Notes: generated from the letters alone by a model not told the origin. DNA of 64,000 nt from Ambrosia x helenae (GCA_030844895.1 JAUTDX010007081.1:434001-498000), one strand, 5' to 3'. Shown: positions 46,474-60,110, counted from the stretch's first letter. Translations and numbers: made by a program.

Positions 46474-48463
46474 GGCTATGGGGTGTGAAGACATGAGAAA
46501 GGTAATGTCTTCATGCCATATAGGATGCCACATTAGATTCTTGGTGTCTCAAATTTCTTGAGACATGAGTAGGTTGTGGAGACATCAACACCTCATGTCT
46601 CAAGCATTTATTATTATTATTTTTTTTCTTTATATTAATTTTAATTAGTTTTATAAAAGTAACAAATAAACAAAATAATATTCAAATAAATACTAGATTT
46701 AATAAAAAAAATTACAAACCATCCTTAAAAAAAAATTACAAACCATCATAAAAATAAAAAATAAAAATTACAAACCATCCTAAATTTAATTAGTAAAATA
46801 CTAGTCGTCGTTTCCGTTGTTCCATATATATTCGATCAAGTCGGCTTATAGATGATGATGAATGTGTTCGTTACGTAACGCGAAATCGTTTAACTCTTGT
46901 TGCGCTGGGTCATCCAGAATAGTATTCTCCTCCACCACATTTTCATCGAACTCACAAATAGCTCGACCTTCGTATTCGATGATCATGTTATGCAGCAAGA
47001 TACACGCATACATACAATAACGTAGTTTTTTGGTGTGAAAGCACGTGTCGGGTTTGCGATGATGTGCCATTTTGCTTGTAGAACCCCAAATATATGTTCG
47101 TTCGATATCCTTTCACGCTGCTTCTTGAAACTTAGCAAATTTCTTTCTTTTTTCGTCGTGAGAGTGCTTAATACTTTTGACGAGTGTAGAATAGATTGGG
47201 TATATTAAATCCGCAAGATAATACCCGTGCTTGCACTCAACCCCCGAAACTATAAATTTTGAATCCGGACCGGTTCCTTTTCTAACATCCTCAAACACCA
47301 ATAATTGATTAAGAACATTAAGGTCGTTATTGGAGCCGGGAACACCAAAAAATGCATGCCAAATCCATAAGTCTTGTGACGCGGCAGTCTCTAAGAATAT
47401 TGTCGGATGACCGTGATCGCCTCGATAAAACATGCCACGCCATGCATTAGGGCAATTTCTCCACGGCCAATGCATGCAATCGATGCTTCCGAGCAACCCT
47501 GGAAAACCATGCTTTTCGTGATGGAATTGATACAATTTCTGGATATCATTCAAGTTTGGTTTTCGCAAATATTTTTTACTGTAGATCTTGACAACACGCT
47601 TGCAAAACTTATACAAGCAATCACGTGACGTTCTTTTGGACATCCGTAAATACTCATCCCACGAGTCGGTTGCCGTTCCGTAAGCTAGTTGCCGCAATGC
47701 TGCCGTGCATTTTTGATAAGTTGTGAACCCCGTTTGCCTCTAGCATCGTGCCGTAATGTAAAATACGGGTCACAACTCGCCAAATCATCAATACGTACGA
47801 ACAATTGACGGCTCATTCGGAACCGCCGCCTAAACATCTCGTCCGTATACACCGGTTGATCGGCAAAGTAATCTCTGACTAATCGCTCGTGTGCACCTAC
47901 ACGTATGTTGTTACCAAATTACCAAAATATATTTGAAGAAAAATTATACATTCTAAAAAATATAGTTGCTATATATATTTGAAGAAAAATTATATACTTA
48001 CCCTCCGGTCTCTATTTATGGCCGCTTGCCTAGGTCGCGGTTGCGAGCTCACCTCGTCTTCCTCCACCACGATTAATTGTGCCGCTTCCTAAACCGTGTT
48101 CACAAAAATCCGGTTTTCTTCGCTCGACGAAGATGAGGAATCAACCAATGGTAGGTATGACATTGTTTCGTATTTTTTTTAAAAGAAAGTAGAGAGAGTT
48201 TTTATGTTGGTTTTTGTTGATTTATGTTGGTTTATTTGGATGGTTGGGTTTTATATTGTTGGATTTGGTTTAAAAAAATAAAAATTAAAAAACTAGCCGT
48301 TGGATTAAAAGAGCCGTTGGATTTAAAAAAAAAAATAGAAAAACCATGATTGGTCCGTTCAATATGTCCAGGAGGGGACGGGGGAGGGGGGCGGTATGGG
48401 GATTGGGGACGGGGCAAAAAGAAGGGGACAGGGGTGGGGCGTCTCCATACCGGGTAGTCTTAG
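46474..48463 (-). mobile_element. PIF/Harbinger element (limits approximate)
   Basis: This contains a broken Harbinger transposase. The ends were judged by similarity: GGCTATGGGGTGTGAAGAC on the left against GACTACCCGGTATGGAGAC read inwards from the right. A 3-bp target duplication could not be shown. The right end is G-rich (GGGGACGGGGC words). Confidence 0.5.
46846..48163 (-). pseudogene. PIF/Harbinger transposase (DDE, ALP1-like), degenerate
   Basis: This is the transposase of a cut-and-paste DNA element. The reading starts at ATG 48163 (MSYLPLVDSSSSSSEEN), meets TAG at 48091-48089 and reaches a GTAAGT donor near 48000. It resumes at about 47900 with GAHERLVRDYFADQPVYTDE and RRRFRMSRQLF. 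A one-base loss in the C4 run at 47728-47731 changes frame. The main open part, 47697-47113, holds the catalytic region: GSIDCMHWPWRNCPNAWRG, then GVPGSNNDLNVLNQ and GYYLADLIYPIYSTLVKS. After a stop at 47113-47115 more frame changes follow, and the end (46846-47070) keeps RYCMYACILLHNMIIEYEG. At least one stop and three frame changes make it non-functional. Confidence 0.85.
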
Positions 48464-48465
48464 GG

Positions 48466-48660
48466 CTTTTCAGTTTTATTCGAAACCCAAACCTAACCTG
48501 ACCTGAATTTGAAGCTACATGAATCCGGAATAGAGAATAACTGATAAACTTGAAACCAAATAACTCGAATCTGGCCAACCAGAACGTTAGATGGTTTAGT
48601 TATCAGGTCACTTTTCCCGATGAAAAACCCAACCCGATAAACCTGAAATCATAAGCCTAA
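48466..48660. repeat. Second copy of the CCCAAACC repeat
   Basis: Similar to 44961-45130: ACCTGAATTTGAAGC, AGAGAATA and TTATCAGGTCACTTTTCCC recur in the same order. A dispersed repeat beside the Harbinger element. Confidence 0.5.
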
Positions 48661-49160
48661 TGATAAAACACTTTCCTTGAATTGACATCAATTTACATTT
48701 TTTTGATTGTGTTTCGAACTGTGTTTTAAAACATACGATTGAAGAGGTTAGACGATGAACGATGCTAGGTCATTGTATTTTATGTTATACACAAATTGGA
48801 GGACATGAACTGAATAGACCATGATATCCTTTAAAATATCCCGTGCCTCTTTTGCATTTAATGAATTCCAACAATTTAATTTTAGGGGGACAGGGCGTTA
48901 CCAGATTTGGTCACGGGTACCCCACTACCAGCACGGTAACACCGCCGCCAGTAGTGTTGGTAAGGGTCCCGTGAACCAAATACGAGTTCTATCTAACGGG
49001 CTGGTAACTAGTAATAATTATTGCAACGGTCGAATTTTAGTATATATTTTATTACCTTTTGACCGTTATTTACTATAAAACCCGAATTCAAATCCAATCC
49101 CTTACCCATTAAACCGTTGATCAAAATATTATCAATTTTCCATCTTCAAGTTGACCACAA
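48661..49160. other. No gene; left part of a Harbinger-like element
   Basis: From about 48889 the sequence GGGGGACAGGGCGTTACCAG looks like a transposon end, and the rest is the leader of the Myb/SANT ORF. A CACGGTAACACCGCCG stretch makes short inverted repeats. Nothing else was recognised. Confidence 0.35.
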
Positions 49161-49568
49161 ATGGCAAACCAAAACCCAAATCCAAATCCAATCCCGCTCC
49201 TACTAAACTGTGTGCGACAACCAATCTGGAACGTGGAGGATGAACTCGCCTTGGTGAATAGCTATATTGCAATTCAAGAGGAAGGAATGGGGCGAATGCA
49301 AAGTTTTTGGCAAGCGGTTGTCACAAGATTCAATGAACAAATGGGTGAACACAATCGTTCAACAGACGCGATATATGGAAAGTATGTATCTTTAAAGTCG
49401 AAGTGCACAATATTTGAGCAATTCTTCGTGAATGCGGTGAACGACAATCCAGGTATAAACGAAGATGAAGCGATTGAAGAAGCCCGTAGCCAATACCGAA
49501 ACATACACAATGATAACTACCCGAGGGTTGAGGTTTGGAGAGCTATGAGAGGACGAATTCTAATATAG
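49161..49568 (+). CDS. Harbinger ORF1-like Myb/SANT DNA-binding protein, C-terminally short
   Basis: 135 codons. After an Asn/Pro-rich start comes WNVEDELALVNSYIAIQE, then FWQAVVTRFNEQMG and AIYGKYVSLKSKCTIFEQFF: the three-helix Myb/SANT-like domain of the second protein of PIF/Harbinger elements, which helps the transposase enter the nucleus and bind DNA. Similar proteins are usually longer after the WRAMR motif, whereas here the frame stops a few codons later (RGRILI), so it is probably truncated. It lies outside the transposase-bearing element and on the other strand, within its own G-rich-ended repeat (about 48889-49850). Confidence 0.7.
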   Translation: MANQNPNPNPIPLLLNCVRQPIWNVEDELALVNSYIAIQEEGMGRMQSFWQAVVTRFNEQMGEHNRSTDAIYGKYVSLKSKCTIFEQFFVNAVNDNPGINEDEAIEEARSQYRNIHNDNYPRVEVWRAMRGRILI

Positions 49569-50183
49569 TCGTGTTTCGACTATTTATTATGTTAAATAAT
49601 GGTTTGATGTTATGGATTGATGTTATTTTATGTTTTTAAGTAGCGTTTACTTTAACATTAGTTTAATAATACGTTTAATTAATGTTTCTTAAAAAAAACT
49701 AAAATATAAATATTTCAGTGAAGTGAACCAGTTAAGTGCTACCTCCAAAAAGTGATTCAGTGAAGTAAATCAGTGAAGTGATATGGCAATGCAGGATTGG
49801 TTTAAATCAGTAAAGTGAAACAAGGGTTCTACACGCGCCCCATTGAGGCCTTAGACATCCATTATCCAAATCTAATGGCTAGGATGACTTTTTAGACTAT
49901 GTGTAGTCCATACGTCATTGTTAAATTGGCATGCCAGTGCTAAGTAGGTAGTGAGCCTAAACCACTTTTTTTACATGTCTATAGTTGATTTAAGGGGAAA
50001 TGGATTTAAATACTCCCAACTATCGCCTATTGGCGGATAGCACTCCCAACTATCACTTTGGCGGATAGCACTCTAAACTTTCAACTTGTTGGATTTTATC
50101 ACTCCCGAACTAACTGAGGTCTAACCCAGTTAGTGTTTGTGGCCAAAATGTAAAAATCTAAACTTAAGGGGCATTTTTGAAAC

Positions 50184-50269
<86 letters not shown>
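50184..50269. repeat. (TTA)n microsatellite
   Basis: Nearly pure TTA units, with one G interruption near 50215. Confidence 0.95.
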
Positions 50270-50270
<1 letters not shown>

Positions 50271-50285
50271 TATAAAGCAACAGAT

Positions 50286-50411
<126 letters not shown>

Positions 50412-51283
50412 ACACCATCAGTCATCTTCTCCGGTCACCCTCGCCGGTGACCGGTTCCGAGCATCACGACAACCCACCACCTTCTTCACCAACACTCGAC
50501 CGTATCCCCATCTATCTTCTTCCCTGTTTACGTCAATAACCTATCTCCATCTCGGACTAACCATCTCCCCAGTTCCGATAACATATCTCCATCTCCGGCA
50601 ACCTTTATCAGACACCGGACACCATCATTCACAGCCCCATGATTCTGTTTAGGGTCGGTTTTTGATGAGGATTAAAAGCCCCATGATTCTGTTTATCATA
50701 TCTATCGTTTTCATCTTCAATTGAAACGATTTGGGAAGTAGGGTTCATAGACAACCGGTTCATAGACAGTGGGTTAAGGAACCTTTATCTTAAGGGGAAC
50801 CGGTTGATTCTGTTTATCATATCTATCGCACTGTGATGACATTGAGAAAGAAGAGAGAGGCGGTGGTTGCATGATGGTGGCTTCGTTCTTTTGGAGAGAG
50901 GGGGAAAATGTTAGGGTTTTTAGGTGGTTTCCGGTGAGGGGTGGTGGTTTCCGGTGAGGGGTGGTGGTTGGTGGTGGTGGTGGTGGTTTCCGGTGAGGGA
51001 GGTGGTGGTGGTCTAGAGAGAGAGAAGGGGGGGGGGGTGTTGCAGAATATGAGGGGGGGGGATTTTTATAAGTTAAATGTTTTATTTAAAAAATGGTCCC
51101 TTAAGTTTTGTTTTTTACATTTTGGCCACAAACACTAACTGGGTTAGACCTCAGTTAGTTCGGGAGTGATAAAATCCAACAAGATGAAAGTTTAGAGTGC
51201 TATCCGCCAAAGTGATAGTTGGGAGTGCTATCCGCCAATAGGCGATAGTTGGGAGTATTTAAATCCATTTCCCCTTGATTTAA

Positions 51284-51798
51284 CTAAAACTTAAATAAAG
51301 AAAAAAAACATGTATAATTGGTTTGTTTGCAAGTGGCCCCAACCTTTCATCCTCTCATACCTGTTACTACATTAGCGAAGAAAGGTGGGTGGGGGAGGGG
51401 GTTGACGTTTAATTTGGTGCTCATGTTATCTATGATGTAGTGGTTTAACGGAAAGGAGGTTGTGACATGGCATGGTAGTGGTGCTCCACTACACGTAGTC
51501 TTACAATAATTCACCTTTCATTAATGTTTAGGCTTTCAACAAAATGAAACCGTCTAAGCTCATTGTTGACATTTAAACTAAAACTCACTTCATTAAATAT
51601 TAGCTTTACTTGGTTTCTTAAGCTTACTTAATAAAATACGTAAGTTAACAAATAATAGCCAACATACATTTTATAAGGTTTGGCGTTGTGGAGTCGGGAA
51701 AGGGTGAGAAGGGGCTGCATCCCCTTCAAGAGGCGTGGTGTTCCTCTTCATCCCCAACCTCTACCCCCTCAAATTCTTCTTTATTTGGCATTATGAAC
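51284..51798. other. No gene recognised
   Basis: Intergenic sequence. An ORF start near 51688 runs into the tandem repeat that follows and shows no known domain. Confidence 0.35.
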
Positions 51799-52202
51799 AA
51801 GATATGCTTCCCATATATCTCATTCCCCCTCTCCAGCACCACAGGCCTGGTGTTGCCCTCGATCCCCCACTTCCACGTCACCACGCTCGAACCATTCCCT
51901 CACCTCCATAACACCCAACATAACAAGTGTGTTGTTTCTAGGTACATAATAGCACTTCCCTTCAAATCTATACTTCACATGAAGGACTTCGACTTGAATC
52001 AAGATATGCTTCCCATATATCTCGTTCCTCCTCTCTAGCACCACAGGCATGGTGTTGCCCTCGATCACCCACCTCCACTTCACCATGCTCGAACCCTTCC
52101 CCTACCTTCATAACACTCAACAAAACAAGTGTGTAGTTTCTAGGTACATAGTAACACTTCTCTTCAAATCTATACTTCACGTGAAGGACTTTGACTCGGA
52201 TC
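51799..52202. repeat. Tandem repeat, two units of 202 bp
   Basis: AAGATATGCTTCCCATATAT starts both units (51799 and 52001). The units stay alike through CACCACAGGC, TGGTGTTGCCCTCGATC, CTAGGTACATA and ACTTCAC.TGAAGGACTT. ORFs run across both units on each strand, but I recognise no protein family. Confidence 0.75.
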
Positions 52203-52344
52203 GAGTCGCGACTCAAAACAATAGGCTTCGTCTCGCGGCATCGACTCAAGTATTGAATTCCAGCACCCGGTTGCTTATTATTGACTATCAATCAATATTA
52301 CATGATGTATTATGGATGGAACTAAGGTTTATGGATGTTCATAG

Positions 52345-54558
52345 TGTGACAACCGTCGAAATCACAAGTCATATCCGTACACCTAGCTACACGTATACAT
52401 TGTGCATGACATTAAATTTTGCATGTTTTAATACAATTGGGCCATACAGGGTTCCGACAAGTTAATCCCGAGACACACAGTCTAAAAGTAGACACACTAG
52501 TTAATACAAAGTCCTATTTAGTCAAATAATTCACGACTGATTATAGGAAGTCCATACAAACTACAAGGGTGATTAGATTCCCATCAAACATGTGTACATA
52601 GACACCATTTGAAATACATCTATATATTCATATGGACACACATAGACAAATGGATGATAAGAAAAATTTGAGACCATATAACTATGTATATATGTATGCG
52701 ATGCACATACATGTGTGTATAAATGCTTGTATCAACAAGAGTCCATTCCTATATACATGTATATATATATATATATATATCCACGATCACATACATACAC
52801 ATACATTATAATTTGCTTGAACATCTCATCCTACACACACATACATACATCTCGACATGCTCACACTAGACCAACCTAAGCTCCAAGCTACCATTTCACC
52901 AAATTAGGACTCTAACAACCTATCACAATAAAACCATGCTTGTATGACTACCCTAACATCCACATTTCAAATTCTAAGATCAATTAGGAGCATGTATGTA
53001 TAGCCTTGGTAGAAAACAACTCTCATTCACCATATATATACACATATACATGACACATATACATTCACTACCATGTCACCATTCTATTCCTTAGAAACCA
53101 CTAATCTTGAACCCATATACAAACATGGAACCAATACAAGCTCTCAAAACCTCCAAGCTATGTTGACTAGCCACAATAACCTCCTTTTTTCCCCATGATT
53201 TTCGGCTTCTAAGAAGTGTGCACACAAACAAACAAGAGCACTAGTCAACTTCTTATATCAACATGGAAAAACATAAAACACATGAACCTTTATACCTTGT
53301 CAACCTTGCTACAAATAAATTGCCTCTTCCCCATGAATTGCGGCCGCTACACCACCCCTACATATCACACCAAAACCTCCAAGTCAACTATTTTCACTCT
53401 AAAGGCCTCTAGTGGAATGCACACCAAGAAAGCAAGGTATTGACCTTCCATAATTGTGAACCAATGAATCCATGGCTTCCTTCCCTATTCTCGGCTATAT
53501 ATAGGAACATTTGAACACTTGTGATCACACCACAACACCACAAATCTCACTAACACTTGAAAACACCTCCTTCCTCTGTTGCTACCCCTCGGCCGAAGAC
53601 ACACACACCCAAAGATCTTGGCTTTACCGATCACCATCACCATTTAGGAGTTACAAGTCACTAACAAGCACTTAGGAATCACATTGTGGGAAGTTAGCTT
53701 ATTTTCTTTTGATTACAATCGGCTATACACATAAGGTACTAGAACCGAGTTGTTTTCATTCTTTTCTTACAATGAATCGGTCACATGCAGTGTCCACCCG
53801 AAGGCACCCACTCACACACACCATAAAGTTGTTGCTAGTCGAGTAAAACTAACCTAAACACCTAAGTTTTATGATTAAAGTCTAATGTTTTCACTTAATG
53901 ATACACACACCCACGTATACGGTTACATACCTCCTAGAACCTATGTATGGACATACGCGTATACCCACACATACATATGCATGTATGCGTGAGTGTATAG
54001 GGTCGAGGCCGACCCAAAACAAGACAATTTCGCTTAGTTTCATAACATATACTAAGGCTTGTTTTAATGAACATGTGTTAAAGACATTAAAAACATGTGT
54101 TAACTGATGTGTTGCAAAACACATCTCTTTGGGGTGTGTTGGTGAGACCGGGAGGAGATCTAGCACATCTTAGGGTTTCTTAAATTATCTTTAGAATCTG
54201 GTATCCATTCAGTTTTCCATTACCTGATATTTTCCTCAGTTATCTTTGCTGTTTATTTATCCTATTTAATTATTTTATTTATTTTAATTAATTATTAAAA
54301 AAACCAAAAAAAAAATCATTTTAAAAATCATTTAGTTTAAGTCTTAGTCGAGTCTAGTTTTGGTTTCCATTAGTGTCCTGTGGGTTCGATACTCGGACTT
54401 ACTTAGTCTGTACTGCATTGATAGGTACACTTGCCTGTCGTGTGGTCTAGTTTAGTTGAGTCAGTTTTATATTACTAGGTGTCTAGGTTAGTTTATTATT
54501 TTTAGACCATACATAGCACATCATTAACAAGCTTAACACAATAGTTTTCTTGAAAACC

Positions 54559-54589
<31 letters not shown>

Positions 54590-56109
54590 ACTCACTTAAT
54601 CCAACCTATAACAAAGCTAAGGTAGGGTCTGAGGAGGGTAAGATGTAGACAGCCTTACCTCTACCCTAAGAATAAAGAGGCTGCTTCCAATGAGACCCCC
54701 GGCTCGATGTGGTTTGGTATCAAGCCTTGAACATAAGGCACAAAACACTTATCAATCGGGACAAACCTAATCGGTGCATGTACCCCTTTGTCTTTTGGCT
54801 ATCCACGCCACCACATGATGCATGATTAACCGTCCGTCATTTTTAACGTCATTTTCACGAAATTAGTAAAATAACGTTAAAACTAGTGCAACTTTACTTT
54901 TGCCCCCCAAAGGCTACACATATTTACATTATATGCGCACACCGTAAGTGGGGCGTAAATAGTTTTCTTGAAAACCTATGAAACACATTAATATGCGTTC
55001 ATGTACGAGGGCAAAATACATAAAAATGTTGTTTTTATACAATATTCCAAAGGATATGTCCATATCTCACCCTAGACTTGCATAACTGAGGCATAAGTAA
55101 CACTCGATAACATTAAGTAAGTCAAGACACCTGTTTTTACCAAAAACAGACTAAACATAGTCACATTAACGATAAAAACAAACATTTTCTGACACATACA
55201 GTGTGTGACACACATGGATAGTGGTACAGAAACCCCTAGTCCATATGTGTTCCAGTCGGGTGAACAATTGCATGGTAGTTAGAACCAAACATAGACTTAA
55301 GTTGCCTTTAATTGAACTTAGGGCATCCCAGACCAGATACACCGCATCAGATTCAGTTCAGTCTAAGCATCCAGACATCAAGTGAGTTTTTCATGGCCCC
55401 TTTTACTGTTTTTATATTTTTCCGGGGAAAAACATGCATATAGTTTTCAGTTACATTCATGACTATTATGTGAGCATGAGACATTAAGGTTCAAGATACC
55501 ATTAAGTCCTTGTGTCATACATCATACCATAACCATTAGCTATGGACTTAGCCATGAAACACTGGAATAGATCTATTGGGTTGACACCCCCACTCTTGGC
55601 CAGTCGCTCTGACCGGATAACAGATATCAAAAGAGTGCTTGTATTTTACATTATTTCATTGTCTTTAGTGTACAATGGGCGAGGCACAACATGTCAAGGT
55701 TTGGTTATGGGCTCATGTAAGATCACATAGTAATTATTGCCCTAGCTAGGCAATGATTTAGTCGGTTTTGGATTACATGTCCATCATATAGAAAACCCGT
55801 GAAGTCACCAACTTTATGTTGACCTATATTTTTACATGCATGTTTTTCAGGAAATTAGTATGGATCATGGAACTTGTGGGGGTCGCGTGAGAACATTTAT
55901 GGGATACCTCCTCTTGAACCGTTGTGTTGTTGTTTTACCACTAAATTTTTATACAATGGTTTTGAAATTGAACAATTATCTTTATGTTTTGACAAACTTG
56001 GTTGTTTAATGGAAGTTACTGTTTTATTTCAATTAATGCTCATGTGACCTTTGTGCTTGGAAATCATTCGAAGTCGCACCTCGTGATTCCACCTTGGCGG
56101 GGTGTGATA
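52345..56109 (+). repeat. 5' LTR of a Ty3/gypsy element (start provisional)
   Basis: The right limit is firm because a primer-binding site follows. The left limit is placed at TGTGACAACCGTCGAAATC, which looks like a typical start, but no second LTR is in the window to confirm it. The LTR would be 3.77 kb. It ends GGGGTGTGATA, probably a decayed TGACA. It contains a (ATC)n run at 54558-54589 and a SINE-like repeat. Confidence 0.5.
54590..54730 (-). repeat. SINE-like conserved repeat inside the LTR
   Basis: Minus strand text (GGAAGCAGCCTCTTTATTC, GTAAGGCTGTCTACATCTTA, CAGACCCTACCTTAGC) is a phrase seen in many plant repeats and ends at an (ATG)n run. It is probably the 3' part of a SINE. The pol III boxes are not clear here. 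Confidence 0.4.
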
Positions 56110-56112
56110 GAT

Positions 56113-56124
56113 TGGTATGAGAGC
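56113..56124 (+). promoter_or_regulatory. Primer-binding site of gypsy element (one mismatch)
   Basis: TGGTATGAGAGC differs from the usual TGGTATCAGAGC at one base, an age-related change or a damaged site. It marks the 5' LTR end. Confidence 0.75.
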
Positions 56125-56335
56125 ATGAGGTTATAGCGAACTGAGATTCTTTTGGGTCAAACTATAATCTAAACAAAAATTGATTTCAAAATGTTTTTGC
56201 AACGAAAGAAACACAACACTTATCCCTACGCGCTACGCAAGTTCCATGCCAGTTACATATTTCACACATTAGTAGATATACTAAGTACACCACATGATTG
56301 CTAACACGCATGTGTGTTCATTGATTTCCAGGATC

Positions 56336-57639
56336 ATGGCACACCATGACGACCCTATCATTATCTCGTATTCTGAGGAGGAGATTGTACCAGACAGCCC
56401 TCCAGCCGGTGACATTCAGCAAGGTTATGAGCCTGATTCTAGCGACTCGGATGTTGAGGATGATCAGATGTAGATTGATCACGTTGTTTTTGACGATGAG
56501 GACGTCGTGCCTACTGGTGAGGCACAAGAGGAGGAGAAGGATGCACCCCCACCGCAGCCAGAGCCCTGGGTGCCATCTTTTCGTCCATATCGCCCGTGTC
56601 CGGGTGGGGTACACATGATGTACACCCATCGGAAGCGTGTGCTCCCTCCACCGGCTCATATCGCTACAGCGGAGGCTCCTGCCCAGGATGACCTCGAGCC
56701 TCCAGCACCAGCAGAACCTCAGCCCCCAGCTCTAGAGGAACCAGAGCCACCCAGGAAGAAGCTTCTCCGGAGATCCCAGGCTCGTAGGAGGACATATCTG
56801 CCGACTGTCGATGGATTCCTAGCTTACTCTGACAAGGACACTGACGGCGAGGCTCCCTCTACCTTTGAGATTGGTGGATCATCTCAGCTACCCTCAGACA
56901 CCCCACTACCTACCGGCTTCGAGCCAGCTCCTGTGCGCCACACTCACTACTCCGTTCATTACATGATTAGGCGTCATGACACAGAGATAGGGGTGTTGCG
57001 TAAGGGGGTCCACGAGATTAAGGACAATTGGTATTTGACCGGTAGTACCAGGGATCCTATTCTCTACTGACTATCCGAGTTGGGTATGCGTGTGCATGAG
57101 GCTGAGTAGGGACGCGTCGCGGCAGATGAGCGTGTTGCCGAGTTAGAGGCTAGATTGGATGACCTTGAGGCGAGGATGGTTGCCGCCATTGCAGTGTTGT
57201 CTGTTGCTTTCCCACCCCGTCCTCATAGGATGTTTTATGTTGTACTTTGATATGGTAGTTTTAACGTGTAAGGCGGTTCACCACTTTTATTTTGTATGCA
57301 GACAAGAAACTTATTTAGTATGTTTAACTATTTATGAGAGATTTGGTATTTTGATTTCCTATCTTGTTGTGTTTGTCCCATGCATTTGTGATCTTGTGTT
57401 GTCATTGTGTTGATTGTATAGTTGTTTGCTTGGTGCATATGTTGACAATATTATGGATTGAGAAAACCCAGTCTGTGCTCGATATCAGTGGTTGCTCAGA
57501 AGACTAGAATATCAAGTACGTCACTTGTACCTTCCAGGATGAGGCGCTGACATGGTGGAACCTACAAGTGCAGACCTTAGGTCGTGAAGCTGCCTACAAT
57601 CTTTCTTGGGCCGAGTTGAAGTTGATGCTGATGGACAAG
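56336..57639 (+). pseudogene. Ty3/gypsy gag, broken by stops and by an LTR insertion
   Basis: Reads MAHHDDPIIISYSEEEIVPD from 56336, stops at TAG 56471-56473, and continues in the same frame to 57070 through an acidic, Pro-rich stretch. Further stops and a gap follow. The capsid signature appears at about 57520-57639: TFQDEALTWWNLQVQTLGRE followed by AAYNLSWAELKLM, the well-known gypsy Gag region. It is cut at 57640 by the next LTR, and pol is therefore displaced beyond the window. Clearly non-functional. Confidence 0.8.
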
Positions 57640-60096
57640 TGTAACGACCCTGCCTGACGTGGCCGGGTCGTCGGGTCGGGTGATCGGAGCTACGCAGCGG
57701 AATTTGGGTAATAACAGTCTTTAGTCTTTGTAGGATCCACGTCATCATATCTGTTGGGTTACCTGAACACATGTCAAAAATAGTTTCTGTCAACATAAAG
57801 TTGGTGAGGTCGTGTATTTTATAAAGTGAATGGCTAATTCGTTTATTGACAATTCTTTTATATAAAACATTCTTTTATAAAGATTCTTTCATAAACATTA
57901 TTTTATAAATTCTTTTATAAACATTCTTTTATAAACTCTTTTATAAACATGCTTTACATTTATAATTCTGGAGGGGAATTCTATATAACCAACTCTATTA
58001 TACATCCATTCAATCATAACCCAATTCTATTATGTGCCATTCCTTAACAATGGTACCACTCTGATTGTGACTTCCCGTCGGGTTTATTACGGGATGGGTC
58101 CTATACTTTGGACAATGGTTCTTGCCCTCTAGTCGGTGCAAGAAAGGAAATGGCGGATACCGTCCAGTACTGTCCTCGTTGTTTCTATATATCCCCGTTT
58201 CTATTATATTTCTTTATAAATTCTATTAATAATCGTTTATTGTAAAGCAATTCTGGTTTTAATAAATGACATGTATTCCCCCAAAAACACTTAATAAAAC
58301 AGTAAAAGTGGGGAGTTCACGATACTCACCGATTTGCATTATATCTTCAGCAAATCTTCTTATTACAATTATATGTTCTATATATATGGATACGTTTTAC
58401 GCATAAGACTTGTTAGATTGTAATACTTAGGATATATATCATATATACAATTTATATATATATAGAATCTGATATATATTAGATAGTCCTAAACTCGGGG
58501 TTTGGTCTTCCTAGGCAAAAAGAAATAAAGCTGGCCATTACAGCTTGGCACGCGAACCTAAAAGAACTCTAGACACTTCTAAACCCGAGTCTAGTATATC
58601 ATTTTATATATCGAATCTTGTATATATAAACATATATATTTTATATATGTTTATTATTCTCTTATTATTATTATCAAGTCCGTACGTTATTCGTATTATA
58701 TATATAATTCTTATAATTATAATAATCCTCGTCTAGTCCTTGGAACCGTGTTTTACTCCGGTGTTGACCGAGTCACTGAGTCGACTCGGTAACGACTCTA
58801 ATTCCTCGATACAGTTAACGGTACCTCGCAATCACGCAAAATCCTTATATTAGTTAATAGATTATTAGATTATAACCAATCAACCATTCGGATATAATAG
58901 TAACCGAACCTTACCGTTTTTATTACGGAACATGGCCGGAATTTATATAGCACCGGGTAACGAACCCGTTCCATATTTGATACCTAATCACCAAACATAA
59001 GACGTGTTAATAATCAATCGACTATATAACTCAATAATCAAATGATAACTAGACACTTCACGCCAATTATTACACACACACCTTCGGATGTGTGTATGAA
59101 TATAAGCAAATGAGCAAAGCTTGAAGCAAGGTTTAATAAGAACAAACAAGAGCCGAAGGTTATTAAGACCAAACCAAATCTGGTCGGAAATATTATCGGG
59201 CTTAACCCGAGCCAATTCTGATCCGATAACAGTGAGCTTACAAGGATTCACGACAGTCACCAACGAACCAGTGCCTTGTCCGTTTAATCAGTATTATAAT
59301 TAGGGCTCGGGTTCTCCTCTTGAAATGATAATAAGGCTTACAACAGTGGGTTGCACGGACTCACGACAGTCACCAAATAAACCGGTGACTGTCCGGTCAA
59401 GCCACCAAGACGCAACAGAAGATGGTTGATAGTTATAGGAGTGACAGTGGGTTACAAAGGTCCGGTTCATCCAACCTCGATAACAATATCTAATGGGTTA
59501 CTAATCAGATCAGAGGAAAGAAGGGATTGCTTACCGGAGCAGGAAGAGGTGGCGGCCAGGAAAAGTGACCGGAGAAGGAGAAGAAGACAGCGGCAGGGTG
59601 ACCGGAGCACAGAGGCAGCAGCGCTGCCATGGCTCTCAGGCCCTTGCTGCTCTCGTGGTTGTTATATGTTTTCCGGAAAGATGGTGGTAGTGAAGGGGGC
59701 CGGCGGCGGCGGTGGATCCGGCGGCCGGAGGGAGTGGTTTCCGGTGGTCTTCATCTTACACATGTGTGTATATATATCTGTATTGTGAGAGAGAGAGTAG
59801 CGAGAATGAGGCAGAGAGGGTGGTTTATATAGATAAATAAAATAAAGGGTATCTGGCCACAGGGATAATTACTGTAACGCGGGATGTTTGGCAACGAGTA
59901 TAAAAACGTCTGACGGCGTTATAATTAGCAGGAAAAGAGCGTTTAACCGGGATAATAATAATCCAATAATTATTATTTTTATATCCGGTTGAAACGGTTA
60001 GCCGCAAGATTCGAACTAGAATATTTTATTCCATAAACGGGTGGTTGGGTCCGACCCGACCCGTTTAGGAGATCCGTAACACGTCGGGGTGTTACA
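57640..60096 (-). repeat. 3' LTR of a second non-autonomous LTR element (2457 bp)
   Basis: Plus strand starts TGTAACGACCCTGCCTGACG and ends GGGGTGTTACA. It is followed by ATTCTCCCCCCC, the polypurine tract on the minus strand, so the element runs leftwards and this is its 3' LTR. It inserted into the gypsy gag after ACAAG. Its end and tract text resemble the LARD-like element at 8114, suggesting related families. A short ORF with Gly/Arg repeats (59426-59788) is not convincing. Confidence 0.85.
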
Positions 60097-60110
60097 ATTC
60101 TCCCCCCCTT
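60097..60110 (-). promoter_or_regulatory. Polypurine tract of second LTR element
   Basis: Minus strand AAGGGGGGGAGAAT sits directly before TGTAACACCCC. Upstream on the same strand, ATTTCGGGGACGAAATTTCC looks like the last codons of a Tekay-type polyprotein. Confidence 0.8.

Noticed and set aside
59426..59788. 120-codon ORF in the second LTR
   Set aside because: Its Gly/Arg-rich composition follows from GGC/CGG repeats and it shows no family pattern.
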